A DNA stretch of 64,000 bases from NCBI RefSeq assembly GCF_000263715.2, contig NZ_CM001514.1, positions 3,847,674-3,911,673 of the forward strand. Reading direction: 5' to 3'. Under the pieces are notes generated by a model. The model saw nothing but the letters and a program-made list of their open reading frames with translations, was not told the DNA's origin and did not search any database. Shown one piece after another: positions 1 to 9,708 of this stretch. Within the stretch, counting starts at the first letter, position 1. Each line of letters opens with the position of its first letter. Both the position numbers and the translations under genes were made by a program. The DNA comes from Pseudomonas synxantha BG33R. Lineage in GTDB: Bacteria; Pseudomonadota; Gammaproteobacteria; Pseudomonadales; Pseudomonadaceae.

Positions 1-1592
1 CTCTCGACAAATGCTGTATTGACAAGCGGTAACAACTTGGCACCCACGACCGTCGTCGCCGCATTAAAGGCGATGTTTGAAACGTGGGCCCATGCGGCTT
101 TCTTATCTCCCTCTTCCCACGCCTCCATACCCGAGCCGATCTCTTGCAACATTTGCACCGCGCCAACTAACAACATGACGGGCGCCAGCTCTGGAAAGAC
201 AAGGACAGCTACGTTCAAGACATTCAAAGCCGTGCTGCCTAACTTAACCAGCCAGGCGTTACGCGCACGTGTGTCTGCCGCGTCGGTGGAAACGGCTATC
301 GCCCGGGTGTTATCCAGCATGAGATCGACGTTCTGCCGAGCATAGTCTTGCCACAACAACGAAAGGCGAAGTCCATAGCCAGTGGTGAATGTTCTTATGT
401 CGTTCTTGTCGGCATCAAAATCCTCAAGTTCAGCAAATTGGTCAGTAGGATCCAAGCTTCGCTTGAGCTTTGTATAAAATTGCGATTGCCGCTCGTGAGG
501 GATGAACTGACTGAAAAAGACTCGGTAATCCGCCACGCATAATCGCCCCACCAAATCGACTCCAAAGGTACTTAAGTCGGGATACTCCTTCAGCATACAA
601 ACAGGATCTCCCGGAATGAATACTAAACAGGGCTCAGGCTTGTGCACAAACACACCGCGCACTGGATAAGTGTTCAAATTTCCGATAACAATAATTTTCG
701 CCAGCGGCTGACCCAGCACTTTCAAACACGAAAAACTTACGGGCTTACCCCGCCACTTCAGTTCCTTCTGATGCCACATCAACTGTCGTACCAACTGGTA
801 GGCGTCTTGCTCGATATCCCCGCACTCAACCGCCATCTCGGCGGCGAACGCCAACTGCTGCATGGCCGCACCAATCATTAGGTGACGAACGGCTCTTGCC
901 GGATTGCCCATAGCCAAGTTGGGTGTATCGGCGGGACTGACGAATGACTCGACATGCCTCAAGTACTGCGAACCTAAATCCAACGTTCTGCACAGACTTG
1001 CAAACACGTGGGGTTTTATCGAAACTTTTCGAGTGAGGACATCGGCCTGATTAAATGTGTGAGACCGCTCGTGAAAATCATACCGGGTGATGAGACGGGC
1101 GTCCTCGTCGGCCACTTCAAGCGTATCTTCTACTGCAAAATTATTTAACGCGGCCTCGATCAAGCTGACACCTTCATAACGGTAGTAACAGCTGGCCTCC
1201 GGGCCAAAGACTTTTGAGCGATCCGCGGGCACCAGTACTTCACGTGCGAAAAACAGCCGTCTTACATCGTAATCCCCACCAAACTCCTCTTTCATTGCAG
1301 CCACTAGAAGCGGCTCGGAAAACGCCACAGCGCCTTGCATTTCATTAAACCTTGCATCCAGCTTGTTCAATGCTCTAAAGCAGCGTTCGTACGCCGTGCT
1401 CACGACCAGTTTTCTTTCCGGCGATACGTTTTTGTACCACTGCGGTACTACTAATTGTGTTTCAGAAAACTTCTTTTTGTGCTTCAGAGCAGCGCCGCCA
1501 TACCAAGGCGGCAACCGATCCTGTATGACACCCGCATGTACACTCTGCACCACAACTGATTGACTGCTGTCACGTTGATCGAGATTACTCAT
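1..1592 (-). CDS. DUF6543 (dermonecrotic-toxin-like) large protein, N-terminal part
   Basis: The reverse strand is open from ATG at 1592 to the left edge (about 530 codons), so the gene is cut by the window. The start MSNLDQRDSSQ has a GGAATT site just upstream. The residues contain the pattern PPWYGGAALKHKKKFSETQL followed by a long mixed alpha/beta region and, near the edge, a hydrophobic alanine/valine/leucine stretch (about residues 480-530). This pattern is typical of the very large Pseudomonas proteins annotated as dermonecrotic toxin domain or DUF6543, which are usually well over 1000 residues. The toxin role is known only by domain name in that family, and any effector domain would lie beyond position 1. 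The gene stands alone, tail to the AMP-binding gene that follows on the same strand. The family call is recognition by eye and is fairly but not fully secure. Confidence 0.68.
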   Translation of the reverse strand, partial: MSNLDQRDSSQSVVVQSVHAGVIQDRLPPWYGGAALKHKKKFSETQLVVPQWYKNVSPERKLVVSTAYERCFRALNKLDARFNEMQGAVAFSEPLLVAAMKEEFGGDYDVRRLFFAREVLVPADRSKVFGPEASCYYRYEGVSLIEAALNNFAVEDTLEVADEDARLITRYDFHERSHTFNQADVLTRKVSIKPHVFASLCRTLDLGSQYLRHVESFVSPADTPNLAMGNPARAVRHLMIGAAMQQLAFAAEMAVECGDIEQDAYQLVRQLMWHQKELKWRGKPVSFSCLKVLGQPLAKIIVIGNLNTYPVRGVFVHKPEPCLVFIPGDPVCMLKEYPDLSTFGVDLVGRLCVADYRVFFSQFIPHERQSQFYTKLKRSLDPTDQFAELEDFDADKNDIRTFTTGYGLRLSLLWQDYARQNVDLMLDNTRAIAVSTDAADTRARNAWLVKLGSTALNVLNVAVLVFPELAPVMLLVGAVQMLQEIGSGMEAWEEGDKKAAWAHVSNIAFNAATTVVGAKLLPLVNTAFVE

Positions 1593-1690
1593 TTACCGAA
1601 TTCCATTTGATAGAACAAACAATCAATATCCGATCGTTTCTCCATCAAACAGTGGTATCCACATACCCCACGCTGCGATTCCACCCGCCC

Positions 1691-3328
1691 TCAGTCGCGA
1701 GTAGACGCCAACTCCTCGATACTGATCTCACGCATCCGAAACTTCTGGATCTTTCCCGTCACCGTCATCGGAAATTCGTCCACGAACTTGAAGTGCCTGG
1801 GTGTCTTGAAATATGCGATACGGTCCTTGCACCAGGTTTGCAGCTCCAGTGCGTTGGCGACCTGCCCCGGATGGAATTTGATCCAGGCGACGATTTCTTC
1901 CCCGTAACGCTCATCCGGAATACCGATGATCTGCACATCGGCCACTGCCGGGTGGGTGAAGAAAAACTCTTCCAGCTCACGCGGGTACACGTTCTCGCCC
2001 CCGCGAATAATCATGTCTTTGTTACGCCCGGCAATGCAGACGTAGCCGTGCTCGTCCATGGTTGCCAGGTCGCCGGTGTGCATCCAGCCAGCCTCATCGA
2101 TTGCCTCCCGGGTGCCGTCGGGGTTGTTCCAGTAACCGAGCATCACGCTGTAGCCCCGCGTACACAGTTCACCGATCACGCCGCGAGCCACGGTGTTGCC
2201 GGCGTCATCGACAATCCTGGTCTCCAGTTGCGGTTGGGTGCGGCCCACCGTGGTGACGCGTCGTTCTATATCGTCATCCGCCCCGGTTTGCAGCGACACG
2301 GGGCTGGTTTCGGTCATGCCGTAGGCAATTTGCACTTCGCGCATGTGCAGTTCGTTGATGACCCGGCGCATGACTTCGATCGGGCATGTCGCTCCGGCCA
2401 TGATGCCGGTGCGCAGGCTGGCCAAGTCGAACCCGGCCCGGCCTGGGTGATCAAGCATGGCGATAAACATGGTCGGCACGCCGTACAGGCCGGTGGCTCG
2501 TTCTTCGGCGACGGCAGTCAGTGTCAGCAGCGGGTCGAAACCGTCATTGGGATAGATCATGGTGGTGCCGTGGGTGATGCAACCGAGGTTGCCCATCACC
2601 ATGCCGAAGCAGTGATACAGCGGCACCGGGATGACCAGGCGGTCCTGCGCGGTCAAGCCCAGGCTTTCGCCGACCATGTAACCGTTATTGAGGATATTGT
2701 GGTGACTGAGGGTAGCGCCCTTGGGGAAACCGGTGGTGCCTGAGGTGTATTGGATATTCACGGGTTGGTCGAAGTGCAGGCTGGTCTGCCGGCTTTGCAG
2801 TTGCTCGGGGCTAACTCCGGCGCCCAGGGCCGACAGTTGCGACCAAGACATGAATTCAGGCGGCGGGCTGGGATCGAGACTGATGAGGCCGCGCAGCTCA
2901 GGCTTCAATGCCTGAAGCATGGCGTGGTAATCGGAGCTCTTGAACGAACCGGCGCACACCAGCCATTGGCAGCCGGATTGCTTGAGCACGTAATCCAGCT
3001 CACTGCTGCGATAAGCCGGGTTGATATTGACGAGGATCACCCCGAGCTTAGCGCTTGCCACTTGGCAGATCAGCCATTCGGCGCAATTGGGTGCCCAGAT
3101 ACCCAGGCGGTCACCGATTTGCATACCCAAGGCGAGGAACGCCCGTGCATGCAGATCAACCGCCTCGGCCAGTTGCCGCCAGGTGTAGCGCCGCTGCTGA
3201 TGGCGAACCACCAAGGCTTCGCCATCGGGATACTGCGCGACGGTTTGATCGAATGCCTGGCCAATGGTCATGGCCAGCAAGCACTTGTCCTGAGAGCCAC
3301 GGCTGTAGCTCTGATTCGGTTGATCCAT
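1691..3328 (-). CDS. Acyl-CoA synthetase (AMP-binding, ACSF2-like) beside liu operon
   Basis: A 545-residue ANL-superfamily ligase that would activate a fatty or branched-chain carboxylate to its CoA ester through an acyl-adenylate. Visible motifs are the P-loop YTSGTTGFPKGATLSHHN (about residues 195-212), the A5 region YGMTETSPVS, the hinge GRNKDMIIRGGENVYP and the C-terminal lysine motif TVTGKIQKFRMRE. The length is normal for this family. It is transcribed away from liuA across a 150-base region containing two LiuR-type palindromes, so it probably belongs to the same leucine/isovalerate regulon. Likely substrates are isovalerate, other short or medium acids, or acetoacetate from the end of the pathway. 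The exact substrate cannot be read from the sequence. Confidence 0.88.
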   Translation of the reverse strand: MDQPNQSYSRGSQDKCLLAMTIGQAFDQTVAQYPDGEALVVRHQQRRYTWRQLAEAVDLHARAFLALGMQIGDRLGIWAPNCAEWLICQVASAKLGVILVNINPAYRSSELDYVLKQSGCQWLVCAGSFKSSDYHAMLQALKPELRGLISLDPSPPPEFMSWSQLSALGAGVSPEQLQSRQTSLHFDQPVNIQYTSGTTGFPKGATLSHHNILNNGYMVGESLGLTAQDRLVIPVPLYHCFGMVMGNLGCITHGTTMIYPNDGFDPLLTLTAVAEERATGLYGVPTMFIAMLDHPGRAGFDLASLRTGIMAGATCPIEVMRRVINELHMREVQIAYGMTETSPVSLQTGADDDIERRVTTVGRTQPQLETRIVDDAGNTVARGVIGELCTRGYSVMLGYWNNPDGTREAIDEAGWMHTGDLATMDEHGYVCIAGRNKDMIIRGGENVYPRELEEFFFTHPAVADVQIIGIPDERYGEEIVAWIKFHPGQVANALELQTWCKDRIAYFKTPRHFKFVDEFPMTVTGKIQKFRMREISIEELASTRD

Positions 3329-3356
3329 AACGACCCCTTGTTGTCTTTTTTGTAGG

Positions 3357-3372
3357 TTGACGTAAACGTAAA
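3357..3372. promoter_or_regulatory. LiuR-type operator, site 1
   Basis: TTGACGTAAACGTAAA is a near match to the TTTACGTTnACGTAAA palindrome known for the MerR-family regulator LiuR of proteobacterial leucine degradation. It lies 28 bases upstream of the AMP-binding gene, in the divergent promoter region, and probably controls that gene. No MerR gene is present in the window. Confidence 0.65.
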
Positions 3373-3399
3373 CTACGATTGACAGCGCCGCAACGCAAG

Positions 3400-3415
3400 C
3401 TTACGTTAACGTAAA
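3400..3415. promoter_or_regulatory. LiuR-type operator, site 2
   Basis: CTTACGTTAACGTAAA contains a perfect 14-base palindrome (3401-3414). It sits 64 bases before the liuA start codon and about 43 bases from site 1. The repeat on both sides of one divergent intergenic region suggests one regulator acting on the liu operon and on the acyl-CoA synthetase. Confidence 0.72.
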
Positions 3416-3479
3416 GGTGAGCGCCCTCCTCCTGCGCCCGACCCACACAACAACAAAGCTCACATTAAGGTGCCTGTCC

Positions 3480-4643
3480 ATGAGTTACCCGTCCCTGAAC
3501 TTCGCCCTCGGCGAAACCATCGACATGCTGCGCGACCAGGTGCAGTCCTTTGTGGCCAAGGAAGTCGCACCGCGTGCGGCGCAGATCGACATCGACAACC
3601 TGTTCCCCGCCGACCTGTGGCGCAAGTTCGGCGACATGGGCCTGCTGGGCATCACCGTGCCGGAAGAATATGGCGGTGCCGGCCTGGGTTACCTGGCCCA
3701 TGTAGTGAGCATGGAAGAAATCAGCCGCGGCTCGGCCTCGGTGGCGCTGTCGTACGGTGCGCACTCCAACCTGTGCGTCAACCAGATCAATCGCAACGGC
3801 AACCACGAACAGAAACTCAAGTACCTGCCCAAGCTGATCAGCGGCGAGCACATCGGCGCCCTGGCCATGAGCGAGCCGAATGCCGGCTCCGATGTGGTCT
3901 CGATGAAACTGCGCGCCGACAAACGCGGCGACCACTACGTACTCAACGGCAGCAAGACCTGGATCACCAACGGCCCCGACGCCAATACCTATGTGATCTA
4001 CGCCAAGACCGACCTGGAAAAAGGCCCCCACGGCATCACGGCCTTCATCGTCGAGCGCGACTGGAAAGGCTTCAGTCGCAGCAACAAGTTCGACAAGCTG
4101 GGCATGCGCGGCTCCAATACCTGCGAGCTGTTTTTTGATGACGTGCAGGTACCGGAAGAAAACATCCTCGGCGTGCTCAATGGCGGCGTGAAAGTACTGA
4201 TGAGCGGCCTGGATTACGAGCGCGTGGTGCTCTCCGGCGGCCCTACCGGGATCATGCAGGCGTGCATGGATTTGATCGTGCCCTACATCCACGACCGCAA
4301 GCAGTTCGGCCAGAGCATCGGCGAATTCCAGCTGATCCAGGGCAAGGTTGCCGACATGTACACCCAGCTCAACGCCAGCCGCGCCTACCTCTACGCCGTG
4401 GCCCAAGCCTGCGAGCGCGGCGAGACTACGCGCAAGGACGCCGCCGGTGTGATCCTGTACAGCGCCGAGCGCGCCACGCAGATGGCGCTGGATGCGATCC
4501 AGATCCTGGGTGGCAACGGCTATATCAACGAATTCCCTGCCGGGCGCCTGTTGCGTGACGCCAAGCTGTATGAAATCGGCGCCGGCACCAGTGAGATTCG
4601 GCGGATGTTGATCGGTCGCGAACTGTTCAACGAAACCCGCTGA
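3480..4643 (+). CDS. liuA: Isovaleryl-CoA dehydrogenase LiuA
   Basis: An FAD acyl-CoA dehydrogenase of 387 residues, the usual length for the family. It oxidises isovaleryl-CoA to 3-methylcrotonyl-CoA in leucine and isovalerate breakdown and passes electrons to ETF. The ATG at 3480 was chosen over the upstream in-frame GTG at 3417 because [12 protein letters not shown] is the family start and an AAGGTG site precedes it. Visible are the substrate/FAD loop [14 protein letters not shown], the segment [11 protein letters not shown], the region around [10 protein letters not shown] and DYER that carries the catalytic glutamate of this subclass, and the C-terminal QILGGNGY and GAGTSEIRR motifs. It is first gene of liuABCD, 11 bases from liuB, behind a LiuR-type palindrome. 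Confidence 0.95.
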   Translation: MSYPSLNFALGETIDMLRDQVQSFVAKEVAPRAAQIDIDNLFPADLWRKFGDMGLLGITVPEEYGGAGLGYLAHVVSMEEISRGSASVALSYGAHSNLCVNQINRNGNHEQKLKYLPKLISGEHIGALAMSEPNAGSDVVSMKLRADKRGDHYVLNGSKTWITNGPDANTYVIYAKTDLEKGPHGITAFIVERDWKGFSRSNKFDKLGMRGSNTCELFFDDVQVPEENILGVLNGGVKVLMSGLDYERVVLSGGPTGIMQACMDLIVPYIHDRKQFGQSIGEFQLIQGKVADMYTQLNASRAYLYAVAQACERGETTRKDAAGVILYSAERATQMALDAIQILGGNGYINEFPAGRLLRDAKLYEIGAGTSEIRRMLIGRELFNETR

Positions 4644-4654
4644 AGGAGCGCGTC

Positions 4655-6262
4655 ATGGCCACCCTGCATACCCAACTCAACCCGCGCTCGGCGGAATTTG
4701 CCGCCAATAGTGCGGCGATGCTTGCACAGGTCGACGCCCTGCATACCCTGCTTGCCCACGTGCAACAGGGTGGCGGTGCCAAGGCCCAGGAACGCCACAC
4801 CTCGCGCGGCAAGCTGCTGCCCCGGGAGCGCATCAATCGCTTGCTCGACCCGGGTTCGCCGTTTCTTGAACTCAGCCAACTGGCGGCTCATCAGGTGTAT
4901 GGCGAAGACGTACCGGCGGCTGGCGTGATTGCCGGAATCGGCCGCGTGGAAGGCGTGGAGTGCATGATCGTCGCCAACGATGCCACGGTCAAAGGCGGTT
5001 CCTACTACCCACTGACAGTGAAAAAGCACCTGCGCGCCCAAACCATCGCCGAGCAGAATCGTCTGCCGTGCATCTACCTGGTGGATTCCGGCGGCGCCAA
5101 CCTGCCGCGCCAGGACGAAGTATTCCCCGACCGCGAACACTTCGGGCGGATTTTCTTCAACCAGGCCAACATGAGCGCCCAGGGCATCCCGCAGATCGCC
5201 GTGGTGATGGGCTCATGTACCGCCGGTGGCGCCTATGTGCCGGCGATGGCCGATGAAGCAATCATGGTGCGCCAGCAAGCCACCATTTTCCTTGCGGGCC
5301 CGCCGCTGGTGAAGGCGGCCACCGGTGAGGTGGTCAGCGCCGAAGACCTCGGCGGCGCCGATGTGCACTGCAAGATCTCCGGCGTGGCCGACCACTACGC
5401 CGACAGCGATGAACACGCCCTGGCGCTGGCCCGGCGCAGCGTGGCCAACCTTAATTGGCGCAAACAAGGTGAGTTGCTGCAGCGCCCGCCCGTGGCACCG
5501 CTGTACAGCAGCGAAGAGCTGTACGGCGTGATTCCGGCGGATGCCAAGCAGCCGTTCGATGTGCGCGAAGTCATCGCGCGGTTGGTGGACGCTTCGGTGT
5601 TCGACGAGTTCAAGGCGTTGTTCGGAACAACGTTGGTCTGCGGCTTTGCGCACTTGCATGGCTACCCGATTGCGATCCTGGCCAACAACGGCATCCTGTT
5701 CGCCGAGGCCGCGCAGAAAGGTGCGCACTTTATCGAACTGGCTTGCCAGCGTGGGATCCCCCTGCTGTTCCTGCAAAACATCACCGGCTTTATGGTCGGC
5801 CAGAAATACGAAGCCGGCGGCATCGCCAAGCATGGTGCCAAGCTGGTCACGGCGGTGGCGTGCGCCAGAGTGCCGAAGTTCACCGTGATCATCGGTGGCA
5901 GTTTTGGCGCCGGTAACTATGGGATGTGCGGCCGCGCCTATGACCCGCGCTTCTTGTGGATGTGGCCCAACGCACGCATTGGCGTGATGGGCGCCGAACA
6001 GGCCGCCGGGGTGCTGGTGCAAGTCAAGCGTGAGCAGGCTGAGCGCGCAGGCAACGGTTTCAGTGCGCAGGAGGAAGCCGCCATCAAGCAGCCGATCCTC
6101 GACCAGTATGAAACCCAGGGCCACCCCTATTACTCCAGCGCGCGCTTGTGGGATGACGGTGTCATCGACCCGCTGCAGACCCGCGACGTACTGGCCCTGG
6201 CCTTGTCCGCCGCACTGAACGCCCGCATCGAGCCGAGCCGCTTCGGCGTGTTCCGCATGTAA
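4655..6262 (+). CDS. liuB: Methylcrotonyl-CoA carboxylase carboxyltransferase subunit LiuB
   Basis: The 535-residue beta subunit of 3-methylcrotonyl-CoA carboxylase. It moves the carboxyl group from carboxybiotin on LiuD to 3-methylcrotonyl-CoA. The N-terminal half (about 30-290) carries the acyl-CoA site with [19 protein letters not shown] and the oxyanion segment [13 protein letters not shown]. The C-terminal half has [21 protein letters not shown] and [20 protein letters not shown], typical of MCC rather than of propionyl-CoA or acetyl-CoA carboxylases. An AAGGAG site lies before ATG 4655. It follows liuA closely and its stop is 15 bases from the chosen liuC start, so it is clearly an operon member. 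Confidence 0.95.
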   Translation: MATLHTQLNPRSAEFAANSAAMLAQVDALHTLLAHVQQGGGAKAQERHTSRGKLLPRERINRLLDPGSPFLELSQLAAHQVYGEDVPAAGVIAGIGRVEGVECMIVANDATVKGGSYYPLTVKKHLRAQTIAEQNRLPCIYLVDSGGANLPRQDEVFPDREHFGRIFFNQANMSAQGIPQIAVVMGSCTAGGAYVPAMADEAIMVRQQATIFLAGPPLVKAATGEVVSAEDLGGADVHCKISGVADHYADSDEHALALARRSVANLNWRKQGELLQRPPVAPLYSSEELYGVIPADAKQPFDVREVIARLVDASVFDEFKALFGTTLVCGFAHLHGYPIAILANNGILFAEAAQKGAHFIELACQRGIPLLFLQNITGFMVGQKYEAGGIAKHGAKLVTAVACARVPKFTVIIGGSFGAGNYGMCGRAYDPRFLWMWPNARIGVMGAEQAAGVLVQVKREQAERAGNGFSAQEEAAIKQPILDQYETQGHPYYSSARLWDDGVIDPLQTRDVLALALSAALNARIEPSRFGVFRM

Positions 6263-6277
6263 ATGGAGCTGCACCCC

Positions 6278-7084
6278 ATGAACGATTTCAACACCCTCGA
6301 ACTGATCACCGACAGCCGTGGCTTTGCCACGCTGTGGCTCAGTCGTGAAGCCAAGAACAACGCGTTCAATGCCGAAATGATCCGCGAACTGATCATCGCC
6401 CTGGACCGGGTGCAAGCCGACCCGTCCCTGCGATTTCTGATACTGCGCGGGCGCGGCAAGCATTTCAGTGCCGGCGCCGACCTGGCCTGGATGCAGCAGT
6501 CGGCCGAGCTGGACTACCACACCAACCTGGACGACGCCCGCGAACTGGCGGAGCTGATGTACAACCTGTCCAAGCTGAAAATCCCCACGCTGGCCGTTGT
6601 GCAAGGTGCGGCCTATGGTGGCGCGCTGGGGTTGATCAGTTGCTGCGACATGGCCATCGGCGCCGATGACGCGCAATTCTGCCTGTCGGAAGTGCGCATC
6701 GGCCTGGCGCCCGCAGTGATCAGCCCATTTGTGGTGCAGGCCATCGGCCAACGCACGGCCCGCCGCTATGCTCTGACGGCTGAGCGATTTGGCGGCCAGC
6801 GTGCGCAGGAGATCGGCTTGCTGGCAGAGAGTTATCCGGCCGAGAGCCTGGATCACCAGGTGGACCAGTGGGTGGCCAACCTGCTGCAAAACAGTCCGGC
6901 GGCGATGCGCGCCAGTAAGGATTTACTGCGTGAAGTGGGCAACGGTGCCCTCACCCCGGCGCTGCGACGTTATTGCGAAAACGCCATTGCGCGCATTCGC
7001 GTAAGCGCCGAGGGCCAGGAAGGGTTGCGGGCCTTCCTGCAAAAACGTGCGCCGAGCTGGCAAGCCCAGGAGCCGCGCTCATGA
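6278..7084 (+). CDS. liuC: Methylglutaconyl-CoA hydratase LiuC
   Basis: A 268-residue crotonase-fold enzyme that hydrates 3-methylglutaconyl-CoA to HMG-CoA. The oxyanion-hole segments are GKHFSAGADLAWMQ (about 60-75) and GAAYGGALGLISCCDMAI (about 110-127), followed by SEVRIGLAPAVISPFV. The first ATG at 6263 directly abuts the liuB stop, but the second at 6278 is preceded by GGAG at proper distance and gives the start MNDFNTLE, so 6278 is preferred. Its stop overlaps the liuD start by four bases (ATGA), indicating translational coupling. The position between the two carboxylase subunits is the standard liu order. Confidence 0.93.
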   Translation: MNDFNTLELITDSRGFATLWLSREAKNNAFNAEMIRELIIALDRVQADPSLRFLILRGRGKHFSAGADLAWMQQSAELDYHTNLDDARELAELMYNLSKLKIPTLAVVQGAAYGGALGLISCCDMAIGADDAQFCLSEVRIGLAPAVISPFVVQAIGQRTARRYALTAERFGGQRAQEIGLLAESYPAESLDHQVDQWVANLLQNSPAAMRASKDLLREVGNGALTPALRRYCENAIARIRVSAEGQEGLRAFLQKRAPSWQAQEPRS

Positions 7085-9006
7085 GCACACTGACCACCGT
7101 ACTGGTAGCCAACCGTGGCGAGATTGCCTGCCGTGTCATGCGCACTGCCAAGGCCATGGGGCTGACGACCGTGGCCGTGCACAGCACCATCGACCGTGAT
7201 GCGCGCCATAGCCGCGAGGCGGATATTCGTGTCGACCTGGGAGGCAGCAAAGCCACCGACAGTTACCTGCAAATCGACAAACTGATTGCCGCCGCCCACG
7301 CCAGTGGCGCCCAGGCGATTCACCCCGGCTACGGCTTCCTCTCGGAAAACGCTGGCTTTGCCCGGGCCATCGAGGCGGCAGGCTTGATCTTCCTCGGCCC
7401 GCCCGCTGCCGCCATCGACGCCATGGGCAGCAAATCGGCGGCCAAGGCATTGATGGAAACCGCCGGTGTGCCCCTGGTGCCGGGCTATCACGGCGAGGCC
7501 CAGGACCTGGAGACCTTCCGCGCCGCCTGTGAGCGTATTGGCTACCCGGTATTGCTCAAGGCTACGGCCGGTGGCGGCGGCAAGGGCATGAAGGTGGTCG
7601 AGGATGTCAGCCAATTGGCCGATGCCCTGGCCTCCGCCCAGCGCGAGGCGCTGTCGTCCTTCGGCAATGGGCAGATGCTGGTGGAGAAGTACCTGCTCAA
7701 GCCGCGCCATGTCGAGATTCAGGTGTTTGCCGACCAGCATGGCCATTGCCTGTACCTCAATGAGCGCGACTGCTCGATCCAGCGGCGCCATCAAAAGGTG
7801 GTCGAGGAAGCGCCGGCGCCGGGGCTCAGTGTTGAGCAACGCAAGGCCATGGGCGAAGCGGCCGTGCGTGCGGCCCAGGCCATCGGCTATGTCGGTGCCG
7901 GTACGGTGGAGTTTCTGCTGGATTCCCGTGGCGAGTTTTTCTTTATGGAGATGAACACGCGACTGCAGGTGGAGCATCCGGTCACCGAGGCGATTACCGG
8001 TCTGGACCTGGTGGCGTGGCAGATTCGGGTCGCCCAGGGCGAGGCGCTGCCGATCACACAGGAGCAGGTACCCTTGATCGGTCATGCAATTGAAGTGCGG
8101 CTGTATGCCGAAGATCCGGCCAATGATTTCCTGCCGGCCACCGGGCACCTGACGCTGTACCGCGAGTCCAGCCCAGGCCCGGGCCGTCGGGTAGACAGTG
8201 GTGTCGAGCAAGGGGACAGCGTGTCGCCCTTCTACGACCCGATGCTCGGCAAACTGATTGCCTGGGGCGAAGACCGCGAACAGGCACGCCTGCGACTTTT
8301 AAGTATGCTCGATGAGTTCGCGGTGGGTGGGCTCAAGACCAACCTGGGTTTTCTGCGGCGCATCATCGGCCATCCCGCGTTCGCGGCGGCCGAATTGGAC
8401 ACCGGGTTTATCCCGCGTTATCAGGATGAACTGTTACCGGCGCCCGGTGCGTTGAGCGATGCATTCTGGCAGGCAGCAGGTTCGGCATTTATGCAGAGCC
8501 TGCCGGTAGGTGATGGGCCTTGGGCCAATAACCAGGGCTTTCGTGCGGGCCTGCCCGCCGAAGTGTCGCTGCATCTGACCTGCAACGGGCAGGATAGGCT
8601 GGTGACATTGGCCGGGCACACGTCGCAGTTGTGCGGCGAGCAACTGCTGATCGAACACCAGGGTGTACGCCATGCCCATCTGGCGGTCCGCAACGAAGGC
8701 AGCCTGTACCTGCGCTGGAATGGTGAGATGCATGCTGTCACGCTGTTCGACCCGATTGCGGCGGTCGAGGCCGGCCAATCTCATCAGGGCGGTCTCAGCG
8801 CACCGATGAACGGCAGCATCGTTCGTGTGCTGGTAGAGGTAGGCCAAACCGTTGAGGCTGGCACACAGCTGGTGGTACTCGAAGCCATGAAGATGGAACA
8901 CAGCATCCGTGCGCCCCATGCCGGGGTGGTCAAGGCGCTGTTCTGCCAGGAAGGTGAAATGGTTGCCGAAGGCAGCGCGCTGGTGGAGCTTGAAACCACC
9001 GCCTAG
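7081..9006 (+). CDS. liuD: Methylcrotonyl-CoA carboxylase biotin-carboxylase/carrier subunit LiuD
   Basis: The 641-residue alpha subunit. The biotin carboxylase region starts with TVLVANRGEIACRV and has the ATP-grasp glycine loop KATAGGGGKGMKVV and the EMNTRLQVEHPVTE signature (about 285-300). The C-terminal biotinyl domain has EAMKMEHSIRAP with the lysine that carries biotin, near residue 605. A start at ATG 7081 overlapping the liuC stop fits the family; the longer open frame from 6973 only reads through liuC. The reading frame ends on CTAG, shared with the convergent repressor gene. In the usual liu operon liuE (HMG-CoA lyase) comes next, but here it is absent. Confidence 0.95.
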   Translation: MSTLTTVLVANRGEIACRVMRTAKAMGLTTVAVHSTIDRDARHSREADIRVDLGGSKATDSYLQIDKLIAAAHASGAQAIHPGYGFLSENAGFARAIEAAGLIFLGPPAAAIDAMGSKSAAKALMETAGVPLVPGYHGEAQDLETFRAACERIGYPVLLKATAGGGGKGMKVVEDVSQLADALASAQREALSSFGNGQMLVEKYLLKPRHVEIQVFADQHGHCLYLNERDCSIQRRHQKVVEEAPAPGLSVEQRKAMGEAAVRAAQAIGYVGAGTVEFLLDSRGEFFFMEMNTRLQVEHPVTEAITGLDLVAWQIRVAQGEALPITQEQVPLIGHAIEVRLYAEDPANDFLPATGHLTLYRESSPGPGRRVDSGVEQGDSVSPFYDPMLGKLIAWGEDREQARLRLLSMLDEFAVGGLKTNLGFLRRIIGHPAFAAAELDTGFIPRYQDELLPAPGALSDAFWQAAGSAFMQSLPVGDGPWANNQGFRAGLPAEVSLHLTCNGQDRLVTLAGHTSQLCGEQLLIEHQGVRHAHLAVRNEGSLYLRWNGEMHAVTLFDPIAAVEAGQSHQGGLSAPMNGSIVRVLVEVGQTVEAGTQLVVLEAMKMEHSIRAPHAGVVKALFCQEGEMVAEGSALVELETTA

Positions 9007-9638
9007 AACTTCGCGGTGGCTTGCACCACGACGCCAAGGATGCGGCAGTCGTCGGTGAGCAGCGCCTTGGGGTACGTCGGATTGAGCGGCACCAGATAGC
9101 GCTGGCCGCTCTCTTCCTGCAGTTGGCGAAAAGTGGCCTGGGAACTGCCAGACCATTGGGCGACCACCAGTTTGCCGGGTACAGGATCGATGGCCGGATC
9201 CACCAGGATCATCGCCCCGGCACCGATGCTCATGCCCGTGGGCGCGGTCATGGCGTCGCCCGTTACAGGCAGCCAGAACGCCTCGCCACGCGCGTGGTAA
9301 TCGGTCAATTCGTAGCGGCCAGGCCCATAGGGTGCACGCTCTTCGCGCAGCTCGCACGCCTGCTGCCAGTCGCTGACCGGATAGCGAAAATACGGGTTGT
9401 AGTGCTGTTGCAACGCACGCTCTTGCGCGGCCCGTTCGCGAATCTCCAGCGCCACCTCCAGGTAGCCCAGCCCGAGCTCGGCCAGCACCCGGTTCATGTC
9501 CGCAAGGCTCGGCACCCGGCGCTTGTTGAGCCAATGGCCGACGCCGCCCTGGGACATGCCCAGGCGCTCTGCCAGTTGCTCCTGCGTGACCTTGCGGTCT
9601 TTCATGTTGGCTTTGACCAACGCTATCCAGTTATCCAT
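9003..9638 (-). CDS. CI/LexA-fold repressor without catalytic dyad (S24 family)
   Basis: A 211-residue repressor with an N-terminal HTH (about 1-65, including KVTQEQLAERLGMSQGGVGH) and a C-terminal S24 peptidase-like domain (about 110-211), in the same order as PrtR and phage CI proteins. Such repressors self-cleave through a serine in GDSM and a lysine in T-x-K. Here the first motif reads PVTGDAMTAPTG and the second ATFRQLQE, so the serine is alanine and the lysine is arginine. The fold should be kept but RecA-induced autocleavage should not work. ATG 9638 (MDNWIALVKAN) is the domain start; the open frame continues upstream without family residues. Two matching palindromes lie in the 130 bases between it and the DUF6124 gene, suggesting control of both. 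It ends convergently with liuD on CTAG. Confidence 0.85.
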   Translation of the reverse strand: MDNWIALVKANMKDRKVTQEQLAERLGMSQGGVGHWLNKRRVPSLADMNRVLAELGLGYLEVALEIRERAAQERALQQHYNPYFRYPVSDWQQACELREERAPYGPGRYELTDYHARGEAFWLPVTGDAMTAPTGMSIGAGAMILVDPAIDPVPGKLVVAQWSGSSQATFRQLQEESGQRYLVPLNPTYPKALLTDDCRILGVVVQATAKF

Positions 9639-9649
9639 GGCGCCTGACA

Positions 9650-9662
9650 ATACGGTGCGTAT
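9650..9662. promoter_or_regulatory. Operator-like palindrome, copy 1
   Basis: ATACGGTGCGTAT has perfect ATACG/CGTAT arms and a 3-base spacer, 12 bases before the repressor start codon. A second copy of the same pattern lies 59 bases away. It is a likely autoregulatory operator of the adjacent CI-like repressor. Confidence 0.55.
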
Positions 9663-9708
9663 TTTTCGGGGCAATAAACAGTTTGTAGTAATCCATAAAA
9701 CGACATAA

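Noticed and set aside
1607..2743. Long forward frame (378 codons) opposite the acyl-CoA synthetase gene
   Set aside because: It lies on the complement of a gene with complete AMP-binding motifs, and its own residues are His/Val/Gly-rich without any domain.
5213..6889. Reverse frame of 558 codons opposite liuB and liuC
   Set aside because: Typical mirror frame of GC-rich coding DNA; low-complexity composition and no ribosome site.
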